Assembly: GCA_010093515.1 (NCBI GenBank)
Contig: MU001686.1
Coordinates: forward strand, 327,787 to 391,786
Direction: 5' to 3'
DNA length: 64,000 nt
Source: Lineolata rhizophorae
Lineage: Eukaryota; Ascomycota; Dothideomycetes; Lineolatales; Lineolataceae
Both the position numbers and the translations under genes were made by a program. Positions 57,058-64,000 of the stretch are shown one piece after another; position 1 is the first letter of the stretch; the number at the start of each line of letters is the position of its first letter. The notes under the pieces are model-generated. The model was given only the letters and a program-made list of their open reading frames with translations, had not been told where the DNA came from and did not search any database.

Positions 57058-58337
57058 AGCGGCGGTTGGAATCGTGGCCGTGTCGGTGGAGCGCCGTTGA
57101 CGCGTCGGTGCGAGCGTTCTGCGGGCGCCAAAAAAAATTAAAGTTGCATAGAGAATCTATTGCACAGGAGAAGAAGAAAGGAGCAGGCACGCGGAGTGCG
57201 GATTGAAGCTGGGAGAGCGCGCGAGACAGACGGGTATACGAGTTGAGCAGGCGCGACGCGTTGCGCCCGTCAACACCGCGGAGATGGCTCGGCCGGGCTC
57301 GGATCAGATAGGCGTCGGCGGGCCCCGCTCCCCACCGGTCCTCTCCTCCCCCGTCCCATCGCGACGCGCTCTCTCCTCCGTACCTTGCATCTCCAGATGC
57401 GTTTGTCACTTGGCGCAACCCGATACTTGAATCGCCTGCCCGCGCCTCTCTCGCGCCGCTCGCCCTCTCTAGCTGACGCCGTCCCCACGGCATGAAACCC
57501 CCGCCATCGTGTCCGTAATGCCGTGGCCCCGAAACAGGAAGGCCGTCCAAGCCCGCGCCCACATCGTCGAACGTCGGCCATTTTCTCCCTGTCCGAATCA
57601 CCGTCGAGATAATTCCTCGACTTTCGGGCCCCAATGGGCAGGAAAATCTCCCGTTCGCGCAGCCCAACTTTTCGGGCGGCGGGCTGTGGTCTCCCCTCCC
57701 CTTTTTTTGGTGGCCCTGCTCTGACACGTACCATCTTGCCAGCGCAATAGGTCCGAGCGGCCGAGCGCGCTTCCCTCGGCTGATACGAGGGCGACGGCGG
57801 TCAGGAGACGGCCGCTCTCAGCTGGGCGTGGCTTGCTCCTCGTCCCATCATTCCCTCACGCCCGAGCGGGAGCCTCTGCGCTGTACGAGTGTGGGGGCGC
57901 ACGACGTGCATGCTTCGCGGGACACGTGATGCGCCGCCCATGACATACGGCATGGCCGGATTAATTTCACAAGCGGTTGCCACGTTCTTAGCGTGTGGCT
58001 ACGACGTTGACCGAGTCATTCAGCTTCGCTCCGATTGCTTTTTAGCCATTGCCGACGTGTATCGGTACGTAGTAAGCTGACCGGCCCAAGCTCGGCGGCC
58101 ACTGACGTAGCCACCATATATCAGCTGGCGGGTATAACCTCCAAGATGACGCGGAATGTCTTTCCAGCCCTATATACTCCGGTTTCCTGGCCATGAACCA
58201 AAATCCCACATCAGTCCTCTCTTTCTATTCAGATCCAGTGAAATGCGCGTAAAACGTGATTCAAACCTGCTCACAAAACACCACCCAATGCGTTGTCCAA
58301 CCACACAGACGCCTGCACGCTCAGCGAAACAACCCTC
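57058..58337. other. Intergenic, APC8 upstream to methyltransferase 3' end
   Basis: 1.28 kb. It is GC-rich with short chance frames on both strands, none with domain marks. It includes the APC8 promoter and the 3' flank of the methyltransferase gene. Confidence 0.45.
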
Positions 58338-60539
58338 TCACTTCTTCACCCCGACAACAACCAAATTCCTCGGACTAACTCCGAACCCCCACACGGCCTC
58401 CACCCACGCCCTCCCCTTTCCCACACACTCCTGCTCACAAAGCCACACCCACCGATCCACTACCACCATTGCCTCGACCACGCCCGCGCTAAATGCCATC
58501 AGGCTCCACACGACCTCCAACTCGTGCTTCCTTCGCCTATACCTCTCTTCGTACTCCTCCATCTCGGCCCAGCCGGGCGCGCCCGGCGCAAAGGCCTCGG
58601 GCGGCATGCGCGCGCGAAAGAAGGCTGCGCGCGAGATTTCAGTTCCAGAGGTGGAAGGCGACGTGTCCGGGGAGGGCCCGCCGGGGGTGCTGAGTTTGAC
58701 GGAGGCGGCGTGGACGTAGGCGGCAAATGAAGCGTAGGCGGATTTGGAGAGAGTGCCGATGGTGATAGGTGTGTTGACGAGGCCATCATGAGATTCCTGC
58801 CGAGCTCCCGTTCCAGATTCGGTACCGTTTGTAGTGTTGTGCTCCGTGTCGCGCTTTGCTGTTCTGCCGTCGTCATCACCGTTCGCAGTAGAGATGCTGC
58901 CCCCGACAACGTCATCCGCCGCCTCCGGCGCGCGCACGATGCCCCTATCCAAAAAGACACGCTGTAGCAGCGCGCGATAAAAGTGCCTGGTGAAGAATCG
59001 TCGGCTGTCCTCCCGGCCCCAATTCTGCGGCGCCTGCACCGCCATCATCCTAGCCGTGATGTTCAGTCTCACGCCCTTCTCCCCGTCCGTGCAATCATAT
59101 TCTTCGAAGCGCTTGGACATGGGAAAGCCGTGCGGGTCATGTGCGTTGGCCGTCTTCTCGAGCCGGGGATGGTTGGAGCGCAGCTGGGGGAGCTTGTACG
59201 AGGGGGGACCAAGCCGCTCCGTGAGGAGGTTGTAGCAGCAGCCGACGAGGGCGACGGCCGTGACGGCCTTGTTAGTCGTTATGGTGCGGAGACCGTGGTG
59301 CGAGAGGTTGCCGCAGGAGTGGAGCGAGATTACCATCAATGACGGGTCCGCACCTTCGGGGTCTGGGTTGCGCTTGCTGTCCTCGGGTAGTGTCTTCGAG
59401 TCCACGACAAGCCGATCCATGCTCTCGATCTGTTCGATCACGGCGCCTAGGTCCCCGTCCGCGATCCGATGTTGCACATACTGAATCGTTCCCTTCCCCT
59501 CAACCCCTTCCTTCAGTCCTGCCACTACACGTGCCCTCTCCACCTCCCTCACTTCCCCGCCGTGCAACTCCGGCGCGCAAATCTCACATGTCGAGTCCTG
59601 CACCCTGCACTGACAAATACCCTTCTCCTTCTCCCTCGCCTTCTCGCTCATCTCGCTCACCCTCTTCGCTTCCCTCCTGCTCTTCCCCGCCCTGCTCGCC
59701 TCCTCCTTCGCCGCCAGCACCTGCGCCCGCCACTCCTTCTTGTTGCGCCGCACGCCCTGCTTCGGCACCAGCTTCGCCAGCACGTCCATGTTCTTGGCGC
59801 CCTGGATGTTGTGCGGCTTGCTCTCCACCGCAATGACGTGCGCGTTGTAGGGCGCCCCGGCCAGGGCGCGGCCGAGGTAGTTTTGCCCGGACCCAAAATC
59901 AACGAGATGTGTGATGAGTGTGGAGCTCGGGAGGCAAGGCGGCCGCATGTCGGCGATGGTGCGCTGCAGCGAGGCCACGTATGAGGCAAAGTGCGACACT
60001 TCGTGCTGCTTCTTGAGCGTCATGCCGACGGCGACGTTTCGCGGCAGCGGTGGGTGCTTGTTGACGCTGTTGCCTTCATTAATGTTGTTGTCGTTGCTAT
60101 TGCCGCCAACTCGTTGGCCAGGGCTGCGAATAGCAGCGCCATCGCGGCGCAGTGTGTGGCGCCGGATGTCCTTGATGTATTCTATCAATGAGAGAGGCGG
60201 GACAGCACCGCCGCGCCACGTCCTCGTCTCAGCATTTTCCACTCCCGTATCGTGATCTTCCCCAGCGCTTCCCCTCCCGTCAAACGGCCCCAGGTCCTCC
60301 CGCATTAGCAAGTCTAGCAGGTCCATCACGTCGTGCTCGTCCAGCCAGGCGTGCCATTCCGCCGGCAACACCGTCTCGTACAAGCTAGGTGAGCGCGTGA
60401 AAAAGTCGAGGATGTGCACGCCGCCGCAGAGCGTGCGCAGGAGAAGGGACGAGGTGCCGAATGCGAGCAGGGAGTCAACAAAGACGTCGGCGTCGGTCCA
60501 GCCTGGTGGGAGGGGAAGAGGTGTCAAGGGAGGGGGCAT
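58338..60539 (-). CDS. METTL25/RRNAD1-type methyltransferase-domain protein
   Basis: A single exon encodes 733 aa from the ATG at 60539 (MPPPLTPLPLPPGWTD); the frame is open to 60671 upstream. An N-terminal helical part (VFVDSLLAFGTSSLLLRTL; LPAEWHAWLDEHDVMDLLDLLMRED) precedes the core. The core has MTLKKQHEVSHFASYV, then the SAM motif LVDFGSGQNYLGRALAG and HVIAVESK. Later come SLMVISLHSCGNLSHHGLRTI and VALVGCCYNLLTERLG, the signature of the Methyltransf_32 (METTL25, RRNAD1) family. It continues to LNITARMMAVQAPQNW and a helical C-terminus. A cysteine-rich insert (CQCRVQDSTCEIC) sits in the middle. Human METTL25B methylates 28S rRNA adenine-type targets only by report; the fungal substrate is unknown. 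Confidence 0.88.
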   Translation of the reverse strand: MPPPLTPLPLPPGWTDADVFVDSLLAFGTSSLLLRTLCGGVHILDFFTRSPSLYETVLPAEWHAWLDEHDVMDLLDLLMREDLGPFDGRGSAGEDHDTGVENAETRTWRGGAVPPLSLIEYIKDIRRHTLRRDGAAIRSPGQRVGGNSNDNNINEGNSVNKHPPLPRNVAVGMTLKKQHEVSHFASYVASLQRTIADMRPPCLPSSTLITHLVDFGSGQNYLGRALAGAPYNAHVIAVESKPHNIQGAKNMDVLAKLVPKQGVRRNKKEWRAQVLAAKEEASRAGKSRREAKRVSEMSEKAREKEKGICQCRVQDSTCEICAPELHGGEVREVERARVVAGLKEGVEGKGTIQYVQHRIADGDLGAVIEQIESMDRLVVDSKTLPEDSKRNPDPEGADPSLMVISLHSCGNLSHHGLRTITTNKAVTAVALVGCCYNLLTERLGPPSYKLPQLRSNHPRLEKTANAHDPHGFPMSKRFEEYDCTDGEKGVRLNITARMMAVQAPQNWGREDSRRFFTRHFYRALLQRVFLDRGIVRAPEAADDVVGGSISTANGDDDGRTAKRDTEHNTTNGTESGTGARQESHDGLVNTPITIGTLSKSAYASFAAYVHAASVKLSTPGGPSPDTSPSTSGTEISRAAFFRARMPPEAFAPGAPGWAEMEEYEERYRRRKHELEVVWSLMAFSAGVVEAMVVVDRWVWLCEQECVGKGRAWVEAVWGFGVSPRNLVVVGVKK

Positions 60540-62225
60540 GTCCCCCGGCGGGAGTTGCGAATTGCTAGAGCACGACGCGAGAAGTGCTGCTGCGGAGTGA
60601 AAGGGGTGTCGGAATTTCGGCTCACCAAAAACGGGAACACGCGAGAGCAAGCAAGAGGAAGCAATTGTCAAATTGAAACCGGTACAGGAGGTAAGTTGAA
60701 GGTTGAAGATGTTGAAGGTGCGCCAGGAAAATTGTGGAACCCCAGGGTCCGCGTTGAAGATGCATGGCGCGCTAGTCCGCTTAGGCGCTAGAGCGATCCA
60801 CCGGTTCGCCCCCGGATTTCCAACGGCTTGGGTGGCGCTCGTCTTCTTTCGACTTCACCAACGCCGACCATTCACTCTCACGGCATCGCAATTTCTATCT
60901 GAGGAGGACGTCATTTTACAAGTTTGCCTTCCTACATGGACATTTGTCTCCAGATGAACTATTTCCCAAATTGACGGGTGGATCTAGATGTTTCTGCAGA
61001 GTTGCTCGTGGACGCTATTCCAAGCAACATGACCATTCAATCGACAGCAATACGAAGCTTGTCCATTCTCGGGGACACTGGCTCCGCCTTTTAGAGCGCA
61101 TCCGTACGTTTTGGGCTGCATTCATATCGATTATCCTCCAACGACGTTGTCAACCTTGCAGGCCAACTGCCGAGGCTTCCGGATACTGGGCCCTCCGGAC
61201 GTCTAATGCAGGGGACATTTTCTAGCCCCTGCGGCTTATTAACACCATAATTTAGATATTAGTGCGCGCGCAAAAGGACGTTACCCTGGAGTATAGTCAC
61301 CTGCCAATTCTTTTTGGGGCAATAACAATCTTCAGGGAGGTTCACCATGCAGCCAAGGGCCTGGGAGGTTCTGTTTCGGCGTTCGTGTGCAACCACAGCC
61401 CCTTATTCTGCAAAGTTCCTGGTCCAACCACAGCCAATCCGAATTTTTAAGAAAGGGCTTGGAACGACCAACCACAGTTTCACAATCAACCCATGCACAG
61501 ATCGCTATGCGAAACATCCACTCGGGCCTTTTCAAGTGTTTCACGATGACCGCCAAAGTTACCGTTCATTCGGGACGCGGCGTGGTCGATTCTTCCTCGA
61601 TCGCGCCGTTTCAGAACACAGGCTGAGCTGTGCGTGCCGTTGCCCGACGATACAGCCGAGAGCGATCTCCAAGAGCCAGATCATTTTGGCTCGGGACGCT
61701 CAGGGACGGAACGAGGCGTCCAAGATCGGCCGTCGCTGCCGATCCTAGCTGCCTCGCAGAGTAGCAGGGAGCTCTATTGGGCAAAATTATTTGCAATTCG
61801 CTTTATCCGGGAAGCGAGATCCCCGGACCCCAGACTTTTTGGGCCCTTGGGCGACCCCATACTTCAATCTAATCGTGCAGTGTTAACCCGCACTACTCTT
61901 CAGTTCAATCTATCTACGCGCTGGAGCGCCCGGCGCGGAGCCACAAGATGGGTGACGCCTCAATTTAATTATGTGCCTCTGGAATGAATTGGATTGATTA
62001 ACTTGACCGTGGTAATTGAGTTTTCAGGGCGATGGCACATTTTGAGGATATAAGTAGGGCCAATTGCGCCGCTGAGATCTTTTTGATCAGTATCACACGG
62101 CATTTTCTCATTACAGCTCTCTTTCATATCCTAGGACTAGACTCAGTTTCTTCGTTTCCCAGTCCCTTCTCAGCCTGTTCACCTGATTCGTCTAGACGGA
62201 ATCTAGGCTCAGCCCATCCACAAAA
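60540..62225. other. Intergenic region between two divergent genes
   Basis: 1.69 kb between the methyltransferase start and the LPMO-like start. A 133-codon plus-strand frame (61347-61748) has no domain marks and two other frames overlap it. TATAAG at 62049-62054 is a plausible TATA box for the LPMO-like gene. Confidence 0.45.
62049..62054 (+). promoter_or_regulatory. Probable TATA box of the LPMO-like gene
   Basis: TATAAG lies 172 bp before the ATG, inside ggatataagtaggg. A CCAAT follows at 62060-62064. It would give a leader of about 140 nt if transcription starts about 30 bp downstream. Confidence 0.45.
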
Positions 62226-62904
62226 ATGTATTTCACTTCCGCACTCACGCTCGCCACCCTAGCCGCCACGGCCTACTCTCATGGCCTTATCACATCGCCC
62301 ACTCCCCGCGACGTTGGTCCGGCCGGCACCGAGGCCTGCGGCCCGGTCGTCATGGCCATCATCGAGTCGGATAAGACCTCGCACGTCGAGGGTCTCCCCG
62401 AAGCCTCCGAGCAGGACAGCGCCTACAACCCCGCCGAGTGCAACCTGTGGCTCTGCAAGGGCCTGCAGTACGAAGACAACGTCGACAATGTCATGGAATA
62501 TTCGCGCGGCGAGACGGTGCACATGGACGTGTACATCCGGATTCCGCACTTGGGCACCGCCAACGTCAGCATCGTGGACACGGCGAGCAATAGCATCGTG
62601 GGCGAGCCGTTGATCTCCTGGGATCACTACGCGGACGATGCGCTCGGGATGAATCAGCCTGAGAGCCAAACTAGCTTCGATTTTGTTATCCCGGAGGATT
62701 TGGAGGATCAGTGCGCCGAAGCTGGCGCTTGTGTAAGTCTGCGTTCGTTGCGATGCTTTTAGCGGATCGGTGCTGATTTCTTGCGTGCAGGTCCTTCAGT
62801 GGTACTGGTACGGTGATGCTGCTCAGCAGACTTACGAGTCTTGCGTCGACTTCACTGTCCCGGCTATGGAGAAGAAGGTCCGGTCGCGGCACTTCCGAAA
62901 CTAG
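62226..62904 (+). CDS. Secreted LPMO-like protein with histidine brace (2 exons)
   Basis: Exons 62226-62732 and 62791-62904 (phase 0) give 206 aa. An 18-residue signal peptide (MYFTSALTLATLAATAYS) would be cut to leave His19 first, followed by GLITSPTPRDVGPAG. The second His is H108 in VYIRIPHLGTANVSIVD. An N-terminal His plus a downstream His is the copper histidine brace of lytic polysaccharide monooxygenases. The fold is of the LPMO_10/chitin-binding type 4 kind (ACGPVVMAI, WLCKGLQYEDN, and CVLQWYWYGDAAQQTYESCVDFTV at the end). Seven cysteines in the mature part suggest several disulphides. No binding module or GPI site is seen. The exact AA family and substrate are not settled; a non-catalytic copper-binding role is possible. 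Confidence 0.82.
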
Positions 62905-63511
62905 ATTACGTTGAACGTTGAAAAGTTTGTTTGATTGGAGCATGATATTACATTTCGTCTTGAGAGGATGAGGTGTGCTGGACGAAGGCGTCCCCCCGTT
63001 CGCAATAGATATTTCTGGCTTCCAGTGTAATTATATTTCTCTTATCAAGAATACTTAAATCCTTAAGTGGAAGAGTCTTTCCAAGTGAACGCCACAAATA
63101 TCGTAGCTAACTTAGAATGTATATCCTCAGACGAGCTTGGGATCGTATAATGAATTTTCCTTTGGTGCAATGAAAGTTGTTGCATCATACTAATAAGAAA
63201 CTATGTATCTGCCTTGATATTTACAAACTCAATCGACCTAGTACATATCTAATTACCTTTACCAGAGCCTCAAACATTCCGCATCTACTTATTGGTCATG
63301 ATGTCTTTTCCGACCACTCCATTACTTGGCGTACTCATTGTGCTACATTTCTCATAGAGTAGTGTGTTGATGGAACCAGTGTAGACAACAGTCTAGAACT
63401 TGCGCTTAATCGCAAAACTAGTATTACAAACATTTACCATACTCTTTCCTAGGTAGCCATCGTAGCAAAATATCAAGCATCTAACTATTCGTCGATCGTA
63501 TTGTCTTTTGC
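62905..63511. other. AT-rich convergent 3' flanks
   Basis: 607 bp between two convergent stop codons, strongly AT-rich. No gene or RNA was recognised. Confidence 0.5.
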
Positions 63512-64000
63512 TTAAAGTTTGGCTTTGGCTTGGTTTCCAACGTTTGAGTCCTTCTTCGCCCATTCCCTCAGAACTTTCCTTTGGATTTTTCCACTGGGGC
63601 TCTTAGGCACCTCTTCAATAAACGCTACTCCACCATCCAATCTCTTATGACTAGCAACTTTACCACCTATCCACTCCACCACGTGACTTTCCTTCAATCC
63701 ATTCTTCTTCGCATCCTCCTTCCTGACAACGTAAGCTCTCGGCAACTCCTGACCATGCTCAGCCTGCAGTCCCACAACCGCCGCATCAGCAAGCCCATCA
63801 TGCTCTAACAGAACAGCTTCCAACTCCGCTGGCGCCACCTGGAACCCTTTCACCTTGATCAGTTCCTTCTTCCGATCCACAATCCAGAACCAACCCCTCT
63901 CATCCCTGACCGCCACATCGCCCGTCTTGAGAAATCCTTCCTCATCAAAAGCATCTCTCGTCGCGCTTTCATTCCGCCAATACCCTCTGCACACATTCGG
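63512..64000 (-). CDS. Acyl-CoA/4-coumarate-CoA ligase-like enzyme, C-terminal part, cut by window edge
   Basis: 163 codons of an open frame run off the right edge. The adenylate-forming signature motifs are clear: VCRGYWRNESATRDAFDEEGFLKTGDVAV, then DRKKELIKVKGFQVAPAELEAVLLEH and the catalytic Lys loop EVPKSPSGKIQRKVLRE. The protein ends AKL, a peroxisomal PTS1-type signal. The enzyme likely activates an aryl or fatty acid with ATP and CoA in peroxisomes, as in fatty-acid breakdown or natural-product side-chain supply. The N-terminal AMP-binding half is outside the window, so substrate type cannot be judged. Confidence 0.9.
   Translation of the reverse strand, partial: PNVCRGYWRNESATRDAFDEEGFLKTGDVAVRDERGWFWIVDRKKELIKVKGFQVAPAELEAVLLEHDGLADAAVVGLQAEHGQELPRAYVVRKEDAKKNGLKESHVVEWIGGKVASHKRLDGGVAFIEEVPKSPSGKIQRKVLREWAKKDSNVGNQAKAKL

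Noticed and set aside
61347-61748. 133-codon frame upstream of the LPMO-like gene
   Set aside because: Overlapping frames are equally open and no domain or signal is visible.

Overview
The window looks like a nuclear segment from a filamentous ascomycete (Pezizomycotina). Most genes carry short GT-AG introns with fungal branch points (CTAAC, CTGAC). Fungus-specific families are present: a HapX-type bZIP, Ugo1, a DUF2985 membrane protein, a LaeA-like methyltransferase and a questin-oxidase (AflY) relative. Genes are dense, lie on both strands, and encode long Pro/Gly/Ser-rich low-complexity stretches. Exon coordinates come from reading-frame continuity, splice signals and protein-family conservation done by eye. 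They are predictions, not transcript data.

Layout. 1-1115: broken Fot1/pogo DNA-transposon end and AT-rich relic. 1116-5578: two unrecognised minus-strand genes (membrane/coiled-coil; acidic FGDF/Trp-motif protein). 6416-8275: Cys-cluster protein. 8714-9465: AIG2/GGCT-like protein. 10263-11412: PQ-loop membrane protein. 12707-15010: HapX-like iron regulator with GATA-type SreA sites just upstream. 15843-19129: divergent mitochondrial pair UGO1/YAH1. 19661-22642: divergent pair SRP54/RRP15. 22829-24005: Ca3427-like binding-fold protein.

25065-34670: four neighbouring genes of secondary-metabolite type (P450, LaeA-like methyltransferase, questin-oxidase-like, FMO) with no PKS, NRPS or terpene synthase in the window. 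35367-38982: DUF2985 protein. 39784-45667: SGT1, a small RWDD2/DUF1115-like protein and a 23-exon NAD+ synthetase with a predicted 8-nt microexon. 46928-51755: divergent translation pair TRM61 / cysteinyl-tRNA synthetase. 53127-53970: SDH3. 54583-57057: APC8/CDC23 with a likely GC-AG intron. 58338-60539: METTL25-type methyltransferase. 62226-62904: small secreted LPMO-like protein. 63512-64000: 3' end of a peroxisomal acyl-CoA ligase running off the window.

Functional themes. Iron and mitochondria recur (HapX, the Fe-S ferredoxin YAH1, SDH3, UGO1), as do translation and RNA (SRP54, RRP15, TRM61, CysRS). Oxidative tailoring enzymes form the one accessory-looking block. No tRNA, rRNA, CRISPR or intact mobile element was found.
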